A stretch of 36,187 nt of DNA from Clostridia bacterium (GTDB lineage Bacteria; Bacillota; Clostridia; TANB77; CAG-508), in the NCBI GenBank assembly GCA_017397545.1, contig JAFQIK010000044.1, forward strand, positions 1 through 36,187, read 5' to 3'. How positions within the stretch are numbered: position 1 is the stretch's first letter; each line of letters opens with the position of its first letter. The position numbers and the translations under genes are program-made. The notes beneath the pieces are model-generated. The model searched no databases and was not told the origin of the DNA. It saw nothing but the letters and a program-made list of their open reading frames with translations. This document shows positions 16,480 through 25,550 of the stretch, in pieces.

Positions 16480-16998
16480 TTGCCAAGAAATTTTAATAAG
16501 TATCAATATGAAACTAGCCCAAGAAAACTTGAGCCAGAATATACACCTGTAAAAAATCCATATAAATCGAAAAAGACAACTATAAGAAAGATAGATCCAG
16601 AAAAAGAAAGAGCAAAAGTAAAACAATTAAAAAAACAAAAGAGAAAAGCAATAAAGTATCTTGTAATAGGATTTTTAGTACTTTTTGCAATAAGTTATAG
16701 AAATTCTCAAATAGATGAGAATTTTGCAAAAGTACAAAATTTAAAAGATGAGCTAGCAGAAGTACAAAAGCAAAATGCACAATTACAGGTATCTATAGAA
16801 AACGGATTAAACTTAAACAATTTAGAGCAAGAAGCTAAAGAACAATTAGGAATGCAAAAACTTAATTCAAAACAAACAATATATATGATTTTGCCTAAAA
16901 ATGATTATATAGAACCAGCAGCAGAAGAAGTAATTATAGAGGAAGAACAAAGTGGTATAAGAGGCATAATAAATACAATTTCGAATATATTTAAATAA
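16480..16998 (+). CDS. ftsL: FtsL/DivIC-like division protein
   Basis: Bitopic divisome protein of about 172 aa. A basic cytoplasmic tail (residues 1-60) precedes one membrane segment (YLVIGFLVLFAISY) and an extracellular leucine-zipper-like coiled coil (FAKVQNLKDELAEVQKQNAQ), ending with the family-typical EQLGMQK motif. TTG 16480 is chosen: AAGGAGGTG lies 6 nt upstream, whereas a TTG at 16462 would overlap that site. FtsL and DivIC are hard to tell apart by sequence; the position between rsmH and the PBP gene favours FtsL. The stop codon is inside the first arm of a terminator-like stem. Intact, no in-frame CGG. Confidence 0.85.
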   Translation: MPRNFNKYQYETSPRKLEPEYTPVKNPYKSKKTTIRKIDPEKERAKVKQLKKQKRKAIKYLVIGFLVLFAISYRNSQIDENFAKVQNLKDELAEVQKQNAQLQVSIENGLNLNNLEQEAKEQLGMQKLNSKQTIYMILPKNDYIEPAAEEVIIEEEQSGIRGIINTISNIFK

Positions 16999-17037
16999 GA
17001 TTAGTATTAATAAATAAATACTAATCTTGTTTTTTAT
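16997..17037 (+). terminator. Stem-loop with T run after ftsL
   Basis: AAGATTAGTATT / AATACTAATCTT, 12 bp, then GTTTTTTATTT. The stem starts within the stop codon of ftsL, suggesting partial termination inside the dcw cluster. Confidence 0.8.
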
Positions 17038-17082
17038 TTGGGGAATAAATTATAATTTGTTGTTGTAAATTAATTGCAAACG

Positions 17083-17135
17083 TTGTAGGGGCAGATTCAA
17101 TATCTGCCCGGGCGGAAATAGATTCCGCCCCTACA
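17083..17135. repeat. Head-to-head pair of TGTAGGGG hairpin repeats
   Basis: TTGTAGGGGCAGATTCAATA then TCTGCCC, followed by the inverted unit GGGCGGAAATAGATTCCGCC and CCTACA. The arms differ between the two units while each remains self-complementary. Confidence 0.85.
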
Positions 17136-17184
17136 TATTTTAAAACAAATCATTCACATAAATTACAATTTAAAGGGGTGTTTT

Positions 17185-19169
17185 ATGAAATCTACAAATA
17201 TTAGACGCAAGAAAAAATTAAGAAGTATGCTATTTATAAGCTTTATAATTTGTATAGCATTAATTATAAGAATAGGATATATAGAGTTTGTTCAAGGGTC
17301 AGAATTACAATCAATGGCATATATGCAACAGACATTAAATAGAAAAATAAATCCTAGAAGAGGAACGATTTTTGATAGTACAGGTGAAAATGTATTAGCG
17401 GTAAGTGCAAGTGTAGAAACAGTAACTGTAAATCCCGGAAATATAAAAAAGGAAGATAAAGAAAAAGTTGCAAGAGCACTTGCAGATATATTTAATTTAG
17501 ATTATGAAAAAGTTTTAAAGAAGGTAAATAGAAATAGTTCTATTGAAACAATTGTAAAAAAAGTAGAAAAAGAGCATACAGATAAATTAAGAATATGGAT
17601 GGAACAAAACAATATTGCAGCAGGAATTAATATAGATGAGGATACTAAAAGATATTATCCGTATTCGAATCTTGCTTCTAACGTAATTGGATTTACAGGA
17701 AGTGATAATCAGGGATTAGAAGGAATTGAAGCTAAGTATGATAATATCTTACAAGGCAAAACAGGTAAAATATTAAAGCTAACAGATGCAACAGGTAGTG
17801 ACTTAGGTACGGAGGGTGAAGATTATATAGAAGCAGTTGATGGAGACGATTTAATACTATCTATAGATATGACTATTCAATCTATTGCAGAAAAATATTT
17901 AAAACAGGCTTGTATTGATAATGTTTGTACAGATGGTGGAAATATTTTAATTGCTAACCCTAAAACAGGGGATATTTTAGCAATGGCAAGTTATCCAAAT
18001 TACGATTTAAATAATCCGTATAAGATAAATGATGAAGATTTAAGTTTTGTATGGGACACTTTATCTTCTGGTGATAAATCTGAGGCTTTGCAACAAATGT
18101 GGAGAAATAAAGCAATATCTGATACATATGAGCCAGGATCTACTTTTAAATTAGTTACATCATCAGCTGCTTTAGAAGAGGGAATAACTGATACAGATAA
18201 TTCAGGAGAATTTGCATGTACCGGTTCAATAAATATTGCCGGAACAAGAATAAAATGTTGGAGATATTATAGACCTCATGGAGGACAAAGTTTAAGACAG
18301 GCGTTGATGAATTCTTGTAATCCAGTTTTTATTGGACTTCGGTCAAAAATTAGGAGTAGAAACTTATTATAATTATTTAGAAAAATTTGGGTTGTTATCA
18401 AAAACAGGAATAGATTTACCTGGCGAAGCAGGGAGTATTTTTTTAAAAGAGGAGAAAGTTGGACCAGTAGAGCTTGCAACAATATCGTTTGGTCAAAGAT
18501 TTGAAGTAACTCCTATACAAATGCTTAGTATGGTTTCGACAATAGCTAATAATGGAAAAAAAGTTACACCAAGACTAGTTAAAGCAGTAATTGACAGTGA
18601 AACCGGAGAGAAAACAGATGTAGTGGTAAAAGAAGAAGAACAAGTAATATCAGAAGAAACAGCTAAAAAAGTGCTTAGTATGATGGAATCAGTAGTAAGT
18701 GAGGGAACTGGAAAAAATGCTGGGGTTAAAGGGTACTCGATAGGAGGAAAAACAGGAACATCTGAAGATGGAGTAAATACAAATAAATATGTAACTTCAT
18801 TTATCGGAGTTGCAGATACGAATAATCCAGAAGTAGTAATATTAATTTTGTTATATAATCCAACAGGAGAAGGGGGGCATCAAGGAGGGGCAGTTGCAGC
18901 GCCGATAGCATCACAGGTTCTTCGGAGAAGTATTACCATATTTAGAAGTGCAAAAAAATGATGTAGGGGCGGACGACTCTGTCCGCCCGGTAGAAATGCC
19001 AGATGTAACAGGGATGAGTTTAACTGAAGCAAAGAAGATTTTAAAAGAATTAGGATTGGAAGTGGAGATAGAAGGAGAAGAAAAAGAAGAGATAGTAGTA
19101 ACAGATCAGTTGCCTAAAAAAGGGATTGAGGTAAGTACAGGTACAAAAGTTACGATATATGTGCAGTAA
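17185..19169 (+). CDS. ftsI: Class B penicillin-binding protein with PASTA domain (FtsI/SpoVD type), two +1 sites
   Basis: Transpeptidase that cross-links septal or spore-cortex peptidoglycan; about 660 aa after two +1 shifts. One membrane segment (residues 13-32) is followed by the PBP dimerisation domain (RKINPRRGTIFDSTG) and the transpeptidase domain with SxxK as STFK at 319-322, SxN as SCN at 377-379 and KTG at 522-524. One PASTA domain follows (from ~604, MPDVTGMSLTEAKKILKELG). A single PASTA domain fits SpoVD-like proteins. Shift one (18340) restores FIGLGQKLG just after SCN. Shift two (18923) restores QVLGEVLPYLEV at the end of the transpeptidase domain. Failure of shift two ends at TGA 18959, giving a PBP without PASTA. 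Residues 592-603 (DVGADDSVRPVE) are encoded by an intergenic-type hairpin repeat. ATG 17185 follows AAAGGGGTG. Confidence 0.94.
18340..18343 (+). other. CGGT +1 site, Gly386 of FtsI/SpoVD
   Basis: Context GGA CTT C GGT CAA AAA TTA. Restores FIGLGQKLG, conserved after the SxN motif. Confidence 0.9.
18923..18926 (+). other. CGGA +1 site, Gly580 of FtsI/SpoVD
   Basis: Context GTT CTT C GGA GAA GTA TTA. Reading frame 0 instead stops at 18959-18961, at the edge of the translated hairpin repeat. Confidence 0.88.
18961..18989 (+). repeat. TGTAGGGG hairpin repeat inside the ftsI coding sequence
   Basis: TGTAGGGGCGGACGACTCTG then TCCGCCCG is a full family member (arm GGGCGGAC/GTCCGCCC). It is read in frame as a linker between the transpeptidase and PASTA domains. 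Confidence 0.9.
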
Positions 19170-19193
19170 GTGAGGAAGGATAAATTAGAATTT

Positions 19194-19289
19194 TGAGGTG
19201 TGATGTGGGATGTGTGAGGTGTGATTTTAGGAATAGTCTTCGAAGGGGTTGCCATAATTTCACACTTCTCACCTCGCACTTCACACTTC
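19194..19289. repeat. ~100-bp foldback repeat, family 2, copy a
   Basis: GAGGTGTGATGTGGGATGTG at one end pairs imperfectly with CACCTCGCACTTCACACTTC-type sequence at the other, around a centre with TAGTCTTCGAAGG. Close copy at 24586-24682 and an inverted copy at 31671-31764. It has no coding capacity and resembles a MITE. Confidence 0.8.
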
Positions 19290-19428
19290 AATGCAAATCA
19301 CAATTTATATAAACACAAAAAATTAAATATAAATCAAATATAACCAAAAAAATAATTAATTTTACTATACAAAATATAAAATTAATTATATAATAAAAGC
19401 GTATAAATGAATTTAAGGGGAGATTATA

Positions 19429-20892
19429 ATGAATCTAAAAGCTGTATTAAATGGAATAGATGGACTAAAAGCAAAGGGAAACCTTGATATAGATGTTGTA
19501 GGAGTTGCACATGACTCAAGAAAAGTAAAAGAAGGCTATATGTTTGTGGCAATAAAAGGATTTGAAACAGATGGGCATAAATATATAAAACAAGCAACAC
19601 AAAGTGGAGCAAAAGTAATAGTTATAGAAGATGCAAGTAGTATTAAAAAAAGTGATATATCAGACGATATAACAATTGTAGTAGCACCAAATACGAGAGA
19701 AGCTTTAGCTAAAATTGCATGTAATTTTTATAACAATCCATCTTCAAAATTTAATTTAATAGGTATTACAGGAACAAAGGGAAAAACAACAACTACATTT
19801 ATGATAAAATCAATTTTAGAAAAGCATGGTCAAAAAGTAGGCCTAATCGGGACAGTTGCAAATTATATAGGAAATAAAAGCTTAGGAGAAAGTAGCCGTA
19901 CTACACCTGAAAGTTTAGAGTTGCAAGAGTTATTTGCAAAAATGGTAGAAGAAAAAGTTGATACAGTTGTTATGGAAGTTTCTTCTCAAAGTTTAAAACT
20001 TCATAGAGTGGATGGTTGTAATTTTAAATTAGGGGTATTTACTAATTTTTCAGAAGATCATATTAGTGATAAAGAACATCCAGATATGGAAGATTATTTT
20101 AATTCTAAATTACAACTTTTCAGAATGTGCAAAATAGGATTTATAAATTCAGATGATTACACAGTTGCAAGAGTAAAAAAACTAGTTAAAGACTGTGATA
20201 TAAAAACTTATGGAATAGATAATAGCGCAGATTTATTAGCAAAAGATATAACAGTAACAAATCAAAGCGTAGATTTCAAAGTAAAAATAGGAACAAGAAA
20301 TGAAAGAGTAAAAACAGGAATACCAGGAAGATTTAGTGTATATAATTCATTAGCAGCAATTAGTATTGCAGGAACTTTTGGAGTGGATGCTGAAAAAATA
20401 AAAGAAGCACTTTTAGAAGTTAAAGTTCCAGGAAGAAGTGAACTTGTACCAAATAAAAAAGAACTTACAATAATGATAGATTATGCACATTCTCCAGAAA
20501 GTCTACAAAACATATTATCAGCTGTAAAAAACTATACAAGAGGAAGAGTAATATGCGTATTTGGATGTGGAGGAGACAGAGATTCTGGTAAAAGACCTAT
20601 AATGGGAGAAATATCAGGAAATACTGCGGATTTTACTATTATAACATCAGATAATCCAAGAACAGAGAATCCAGAAGAAATAGTTAAACAAATAGAAGTA
20701 GGAACTAAAAAAACAAAGGGAAAATATATAGCAATAGTAGATAGAATAGAGGCTATAAAATATGCAATTGATATGGCAAATAAAAATGACATTATAGTTT
20801 TAGCTGGAAAAGGTCATGAAACATATCAAGAAATAAATGGAGAAAAACATCCATTTGATGAAAGAGAAATAATTAAGAAATTAATAAAATAG
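19429..20892 (+). CDS. murE: UDP-MurNAc-L-Ala-D-Glu:meso-diaminopimelate ligase MurE
   Basis: Cytoplasmic ATP-dependent ligase adding the third residue to the peptidoglycan stem; 487 aa, normal length. The ATP loop GTKGKTTT starts at residue 115, the carbamylated-Lys region is near YFNSKLQLF, and the substrate-specificity motif is DNPR at about residue 408. DNPR is the signature of meso-DAP enzymes, as opposed to the lysine type. ATG 19429 follows AAGGGGAG. The gene is uninterrupted and has no in-frame CGG, although flanking dcw genes do. It lies between a family-2 foldback and a cluster of TGTAGGGG hairpins. MurF and MurD, often encoded next to it, are not in the window. Confidence 0.97.
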   Translation: MNLKAVLNGIDGLKAKGNLDIDVVGVAHDSRKVKEGYMFVAIKGFETDGHKYIKQATQSGAKVIVIEDASSIKKSDISDDITIVVAPNTREALAKIACNFYNNPSSKFNLIGITGTKGKTTTTFMIKSILEKHGQKVGLIGTVANYIGNKSLGESSRTTPESLELQELFAKMVEEKVDTVVMEVSSQSLKLHRVDGCNFKLGVFTNFSEDHISDKEHPDMEDYFNSKLQLFRMCKIGFINSDDYTVARVKKLVKDCDIKTYGIDNSADLLAKDITVTNQSVDFKVKIGTRNERVKTGIPGRFSVYNSLAAISIAGTFGVDAEKIKEALLEVKVPGRSELVPNKKELTIMIDYAHSPESLQNILSAVKNYTRGRVICVFGCGGDRDSGKRPIMGEISGNTADFTIITSDNPRTENPEEIVKQIEVGTKKTKGKYIAIVDRIEAIKYAIDMANKNDIIVLAGKGHETYQEINGEKHPFDEREIIKKLIK

Positions 20893-20895
20893 ATT

Positions 20896-20921
20896 TGTAG
20901 GGGCAGGCCTTGTGTCTGCCC
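20896..20921. repeat. TGTAGGGG hairpin repeat
   Basis: TGTAGGGGCAGGCCTTGTGT then CTGCCC directly after murE; the arm is imperfect. Confidence 0.75.
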
Positions 20922-20937
20922 AAATGAAGAAAGAAAT

Positions 20938-20990
20938 TGTAGGGGCGGAACTCCGTGTCCGCCCACGGGCGACTACTAGTCGCCCCTACG
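20938..20990. repeat. Head-to-head pair of TGTAGGGG hairpin repeats
   Basis: TTGTAGGGGCGGAACTCCGT then GTCCGCCC is followed by the inverted unit GGGCGACTACTAGTCGCCCC and TAC. It lies immediately upstream of the mraY ribosome binding site. Confidence 0.85.
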
Positions 20991-21016
20991 ATTAAATTTT
21001 GAAGGAGGAAGGAATC

Positions 21017-21999
21017 TTGTATTTCCAAACGAGGATATTATTTGTATCATTTATAGCAACAGTAATTATATCAATATTTGTAATACCAGTTTTAAGAAGG
21101 CTTAAAGTAGGTCAAATTGAAAGAGATGAAGGTCCTAAGTCACATTTTAAAAAAAGAGGTACTCCAACAATGGGTGGAATTATAATTGCTCTTCGGAATA
21201 ATTATAGGAACAATTGGAGGATATATATACTATGCTCCAAGAGAACCAGAAGTAGCAATAAATATATTGCCATTATTATTTATTACTATTGGATTTGGAA
21301 TTATAGGATTTATAGATGATTTTAAAAAACTTGTATTAAAAAACACTAAAGGACTAAAACCGGCATATAAAATGTTAGGACTTTTAATAATTTCTGTGTC
21401 ATATACATTATATTTAACAAAGGGTATACATTTAGGTACAGAAACATTTATACCTTTTGTTAAAAATTATGTTTTATTACCAATGAGCTTGTATATACCA
21501 TTTGTTATATTTGTTATGTTAGGAACAACAAATGCTGTAAATTTAACAGATGGAATAGATGGGCTAAGTACTTCAGTATCTGCAATTATAACTACAGCTT
21601 TAACAGTAATTGCAATTATATTAGATGTAAAAGAAATTATAGTTTTTGGTAGTATTATAATTGGAGCATGTTTAGGATTTTTAATATTTAATTTAAATAC
21701 TGCAAAAGTATTTATGGGAGATACAGGGTCATTATTGCTACGGAGGTGTAATATCTGCTATAGCATTATATTTAAAAATGCCATTAATATTAATAATTAT
21801 AGCTGCTATACCAGTATTAGAAACGTTATCTGTAGTAGCACAGGTTGCATATTTTAAAAAGACAGGAGGAAAGAGATTACTAAAAATGGCACCTTTACAT
21901 CATCACTTTGAATTATCAGGATGGAAAGAAAATAAGGTAGTATCAGTATTTTGTATAATAACATTAATATTATGTATTATTGCATTATTTGCAATTTGA
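21017..21999 (+). CDS. mraY: Phospho-MurNAc-pentapeptide transferase MraY, two CGGA +1 sites
   Basis: Integral membrane enzyme that makes lipid I from UDP-MurNAc-pentapeptide and undecaprenyl phosphate; about 326 aa after two +1 shifts. Family signatures are [18 protein letters not shown] near the N terminus, [10 protein letters not shown] (active-site Asp residues), [12 protein letters not shown] and [14 protein letters not shown] 21017 is chosen because AAGGAGG lies 8 nt upstream; the TTG at 20999 overlaps that site. Shift one (21194) gives [17 protein letters not shown], and shift two (21741) gives the [10 protein letters not shown] motif itself. Without them the protein breaks into three pieces, none of which could be active. 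Hairpin repeats lie on both sides. Confidence 0.95.
21194..21197 (+). other. CGGA +1 site, Gly60 of MraY
   Basis: Context GCT CTT C GGA ATA ATT ATA. Restores the second membrane helix in frame. Confidence 0.9.
21741..21744 (+). other. CGGA +1 site, Gly242 of MraY
   Basis: Context TTG CTA C GGA GGT GTA ATA. Completes [10 protein letters not shown], an invariant active-site motif of the family. Confidence 0.92.
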
Positions 22000-22019
22000 G
22001 AATTAGAATTTGTAGAGTA

Positions 22020-22046
22020 ATGTAGGGGCGACTAGTAGTCGCCCGC
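22020..22046. repeat. TGTAGGGG hairpin repeat
   Basis: TGTAGGGGCGACTAGTAGTC then GCCCGC between mraY and ftsW; the arm matches the inverted unit near 20970. Confidence 0.85.
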
Positions 22047-22093
22047 AAATATAATTAATATTATATTAAAGAATAATTATAGAGGAGAATAAA

Positions 22094-23248
22094 ATGCCTA
22101 AAAAAACAATTAAAAGAGGAGAAACAAATAATTCGTTTGATTTTATATTATTTATAACTGTTTTATTACTGTTAGCGTTGCGGTATTACTATGGTATTAT
22201 CAGCAAGTTCGCCATCAGCACTGGCAACTACAGGAAGTAGTTATACATATGTTTTAAAACAAGCTTTTAGTGCAGCAATTGGAATTGCTGCAATGCTTAT
22301 ATTATCTAAAATAGATTATAAAATATACTCTAGATTTTATAAAATTGCTTATGCAGGAGCAATAATAGTTTTATTATTAGTTTTAGTACCAGGACTTCGG
22401 TAGGACTGTAAATGGAGCAAGAAGGTGGATTAGTCTTCCTATAGTTTCTTCATTTCAGCCATCAGAGCTTACAAAAATAGGATTGATTGTTTTTTTTGCT
22501 GTATATTTAACTAAGCAGAAAGATGATTTAAGAAATATATGGAAAGGATTTATAAAACCTTTTTTAATATTGTCACCAGCAATTTTAGTACTATTAGGAG
22601 TTCAATCTCACTTTAGTGCATCTGTAATAATAATTCTAGTTGTTGCTGTAATGATGATTGTTGCAGGAACTAGAGTAGCACATTTTGTATCATTTGGTGC
22701 TGCAGGAGCAGGAGCAGGAATCGGACTAATGTATATACTTGCTAAGTTTTTTGGTATAGGAACATATAGATTAACAAGAATAACATCTTTTTTAAATCCT
22801 TGGGCAGATGCACAAGATTCAGGATGGCAAATTATACAAAGTTTATATGCTATCGGATCAGGAGGACTTTTTGGAGTGGGACTTCGGAGATAGTAAGCAA
22901 AAATATTTATACATATCAGAACCACACAATGATTTTATATTTGCAGTACTTGCAGAGGAATTAGGATTTATAGGATGTGTAGCTGTAATACTTTTATTTG
23001 CAGTATTTATATGGAGAGGTATAATAATTGCTATGAAAGCGCCAGATATGTTTGGAAGCTTAATGGCAGCTGGAATTACATCTTTAATAGGCTTACAAGC
23101 AATTATAAATATAGCAGTTGTTACATCATCAATGCCAGTAACTGGTATGGCACTTCCATTTTTTAGTTATGGAGGAACATCGCTTATAATTCTGCTTTGT
23201 GCAGTAGGGGTATTGCTAAATATCTCAAGGCAATCACAGAAAATATAG
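22094..23248 (+). CDS. ftsW: FtsW/RodA/SpoVE-family lipid II polymerase, three +1 sites
   Basis: SEDS-family membrane glycosyltransferase that polymerises lipid II with its partner class B PBP (encoded two genes upstream). ATG 22094 follows AGAGGAG. Joining three +1 shifts gives about 383 aa, the normal length. Site one (22181) gives LLLAL-G-ITMVLSASSPSA, so the first 29 codons belong to this gene. Site two (22398) gives VPGL-G-RTVNGARRWI, with a TAG stop right after CGG in frame 0. Site three (22885) gives GVGL-G-DSKQKYLYISE, followed by the signature EPHNDFIFAVLAEELGF, again with a TAG two codons after in frame 0. The C terminus has MALPFFSYGGTSLI, the family motif. This gene has as many sites as mfd, the highest number here. 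Confidence 0.95.
22181..22184 (+). other. CGGT +1 site, Gly30 of FtsW
   Basis: Context GCG TTG C GGT ATT ACT ATG in the first membrane helix. Confidence 0.9.
22398..22401 (+). other. CGGT +1 site, Gly102 of FtsW
   Basis: Context GGA CTT C GGT AGG ACT. In frame 0 CGG is followed at once by TAG. Restores the VPGxG....GARRWI motif. Confidence 0.92.
22885..22888 (+). other. CGGA +1 site, Gly264 of FtsW
   Basis: Context GGA CTT C GGA GAT AGT. Restores GVGLGDS, conserved in SEDS proteins. Confidence 0.92.
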
Positions 23249-23283
23249 ATTGTAATTTGTGTGATTGAACATATTGCAAACAT

Positions 23284-23360
23284 TGTAGGGGTCGATGCCC
23301 ACATCGACCCGAAAAATAAACAAATAAATGCGGGCCGATGTGGGCATCGGCCCCTACAAT
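23284..23360. repeat. Inverted pair of TGTAGGGG hairpin repeats (TCGATGCCCACATCGA variant)
   Basis: TGTAGGGGTCGATGCCCACA then TCGACCCG and, 20 bp on, the inverted copy CGGGCCGATGTGGGCATCGG then CCCCTACA. Long arms, just upstream of the murG ribosome binding site. Confidence 0.85.
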
Positions 23361-23407
23361 TAAAAATGAATTCTTTCATACAAACAACAATTTACGGAGG
23401 TAATTAT

Positions 23408-24523
23408 ATGAAGGTAATCATAGCAGCGGCACAAACTGGAGGACATATCAATCCAGGAATTGCAATTGCAAATAAAATAAAAAAGGAAAATAGAAATGCT
23501 AAAATAATGTTTATTGGTACAACAAGGGGGTTGGAAAACGACTTAGTTCCAAGAGCAGGATTTGAATTAAAAACAATAGAAGCACATGGAATAAATAGAA
23601 AAATTAGTATTCAAAATATAAAAAATATGTTTAAGACATTAAAAGGATTTGGAGAAGCAAAGCAGATTGTAAAAGAATTTAAGCCTGATATAGTTATTGG
23701 AACAGGAGGATTTATTTGTGGACCTGTACTATATGCAGCAACAAAATTAAAGATTCCAACTATTTTGCATGAAAGTAACGCTTTTCCAGGAATTGCAACA
23801 AAGGTATTATCAGGAAGGATAGATACAGTACTATTAGGATTTGAAGATGCTAAAAAAAGACTTGCTAAAGCTAAAAATATAGTAGTTACAGGAACTCCTA
23901 CAAAAATAAATAAAGTAAATTTATCTGAAGACCAAAAAGAAAAGATGATAAAAGAATTAGGTTTTGATAAAAACTTACCAATAGTTCTTGTATTTGGAGG
24001 AAGCCAAGGAGCTAAGGCTATTAATTCTACATTAATAGATATTATAAAAAATAAAGTAAACACAAATTATCAAATAGTATGGGCATCTGGACCAAAACAA
24101 TATAGTATGATAAAAGATAATTTAAAAGAGCTTAAAATAAATATAGATAAAATTAAAAATGTAAAAATAATACCATATATATATAATATGGAAGAAATGA
24201 TGAATTTAGCTGATATAATAATATCAAGAAGTGGAGCAATGACGATAACAGAGGTTGCAATTACAGCAAAACCAGCAATATTTATTCCATTCCCATTTGC
24301 AACAGAAAATCATCAAGAATATAATGCAAGAGTTTTAGTAAATGCAGGTGCAGCAAAAATTATATTAGACAAAGAGTTAAATGCAGAGAGATTATCAAAT
24401 ACATTAAATGAAATGTTAAAAGATAAAGAAAAACTATTAGAAATGGCACAAAATGCAAGTAAAGTTGCTATGCAAAATGTGGAAGAAAAGATATATGAAG
24501 AAATAAAGAAATTAGTAAAATAG
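23408..24523 (+). CDS. murG: UDP-GlcNAc:lipid I N-acetylglucosaminyltransferase MurG
   Basis: Peripheral membrane GT-B glycosyltransferase that converts lipid I to lipid II; 371 aa. The N-terminal glycine loop is AAQTGGHINPG (family usually GGTGGHxxP), then GTGGFICGPVLYAA, LHESNAFPGIATK, the second loop VFGGSQGAKAIN and the UDP-GlcNAc site SRSGAMTITE. ATG 23408 is chosen behind ACGGAGGT; an open frame continues upstream through the hairpin pair but lacks family sequence. Last gene of the dcw cluster. It has no in-frame CGG and is intact, like murE, ftsL and mraZ. Confidence 0.97.
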   Translation: MKVIIAAAQTGGHINPGIAIANKIKKENRNAKIMFIGTTRGLENDLVPRAGFELKTIEAHGINRKISIQNIKNMFKTLKGFGEAKQIVKEFKPDIVIGTGGFICGPVLYAATKLKIPTILHESNAFPGIATKVLSGRIDTVLLGFEDAKKRLAKAKNIVVTGTPTKINKVNLSEDQKEKMIKELGFDKNLPIVLVFGGSQGAKAINSTLIDIIKNKVNTNYQIVWASGPKQYSMIKDNLKELKINIDKIKNVKIIPYIYNMEEMMNLADIIISRSGAMTITEVAITAKPAIFIPFPFATENHQEYNARVLVNAGAAKIILDKELNAERLSNTLNEMLKDKEKLLEMAQNASKVAMQNVEEKIYEEIKKLVK

Positions 24524-24585
24524 ATTGAAATTTGGAGGGTTGCCAATGGGGACGGAGATTTTTTGGCAATCATGAATTGTAATTT

Positions 24586-24682
24586 TGAGGTGTGATGTGG
24601 GCTGTGTGAGGTGTGCTTTTAGGGCTAGTCTTCGTAGGATTTACTATAATTTCACACTTCCCACCTCACACTTCACACTTCC
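24586..24682. repeat. ~100-bp foldback repeat, family 2, copy b
   Basis: Begins GAGGTGTGATGTGGGCTGTG and ends CACCTCACACTTCACACTTC, with TAGTCTTCG in the centre. Strongly similar to the copy at 19194 and inverted relative to 31671. A separate hairpin (TTGCCAA / TTGGCAA, 24539-24570) precedes it. Confidence 0.82.
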
Positions 24683-24739
24683 ATCTAAATTACAATTTAT
24701 CTGTCATAAACAACACATATTTACAGGGGGGTGAAATAA

Positions 24740-25412
24740 ATGAATTTAGAAAATTTCGAAAAAAACATAGGATATACTTTTAAAAATAAAGAACTACTGA
24801 AAATAGCGTTAACACATACATCATATGCACATGACAAAAAAATAGAAAGTAATGAAAAACTAGAATTTTTAGGAGATAGTATTTTAGAATTTGTAACAAG
24901 TGAGTATTTATATAAAAACTATAAAAACCTAAAAGAAGGGGAAATGACTAAAGTTAGAGCAACAGTAGTATGCGAGGAAAGTTTATATAAAATTGCAACA
25001 AAGCATAATTTTAGTGATTTTCTATATTTGGGAAAAAGCGAAGTAAGTTGCAAACGGAAATAGAAAACCAGCAATACTTGCAGATAGTGTAGAAGCTGTA
25101 ATTGCTGCTATCTATTTAGATTCTGGTATGGACAAAGCAAAAGAATTTATAGTAGATAATTTAAAAGGGGCAATAGAAATAGCAAGTACTCATGTAGGTC
25201 AAAAAGACTATAAAACTGTTTTACAAGAAAAACTTCAAGTAAAGGGTAATGTAAAAATAGAATATATAGTATTAGATTCTAAAGGACCTGATCATGATAA
25301 AACATTTGTAGTAGAAGTAAAATGTGATGGAAAAAGTTTAGCTTGCGGAGAAGGAAGAACTAAAAAAGCAGCAGAAATGGAAGCAGCAAGACAAGCATTG
25401 CAAAACAATTAG
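24740..25412 (+). CDS. rnc: Ribonuclease III, one CGGA +1 site
   Basis: Double-strand-specific endoribonuclease for rRNA and mRNA processing, about 223 aa after a +1 shift. The catalytic signature is NEKLEFLGDSILEF near residues 39-52. The second catalytic segment, around KPAILADSVEAVIAAIYLD, lies right after the shift. The C-terminal double-stranded RNA-binding domain is residues ~150-223 (DYKTVLQEKLQVKG ... ACGEGRTKKAAEMEAARQAL). ATG 24740 follows GGGGGGTG. Frame 0 reads CGG AAA TAG at 25055, cutting off the second catalytic half and the RNA-binding domain. Skipping the C gives CK-G-NRKPAILADS, where GNRK-P-IL is the normal family sequence. Hairpin-rich intergenic repeats in this genome are plausible substrates, but that is inference. 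Confidence 0.95.
25055..25058 (+). other. CGGA +1 site, Gly106 of RNase III
   Basis: Context TGC AAA C GGA AAT AGA AAA. Frame 0 stops at TAG two codons later. Confidence 0.92.
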
Positions 25413-25428
25413 AATTATTATAAAAATT

Positions 25429-25550
25429 AGGGGCAGATAGCGATGTCTGTATGCAAAACAAATTAATAAGAATGTAGGGGCGATTTTAATCGCCCGCTCT
25501 TCGAAGGAATTGCTAAAACAAATGTAGGGGCAGACGACCCTGTCTGCCCG
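25429..25550. repeat. Cluster of three TGTAGGGG hairpin repeats
   Basis: A diverged unit (from 25429, TAGGGGCAGATAGCGATGTC), then TGTAGGGGCGATTTTAATCG and CCCGC (25473-25497) followed by CTCTTCGAAGGA, then TGTAGGGGCAGACGACCCTG and TCTGCCCG (25522-25550). They fill the rnc to radical SAM gap. Confidence 0.8.

Noticed and set aside
23261-23407. Longer MurG start upstream through the hairpin pair
   Set aside because: The ribosome binding site ACGGAGGT and the family N terminus fit ATG 23408; the extension encodes only repeat-derived sequence.
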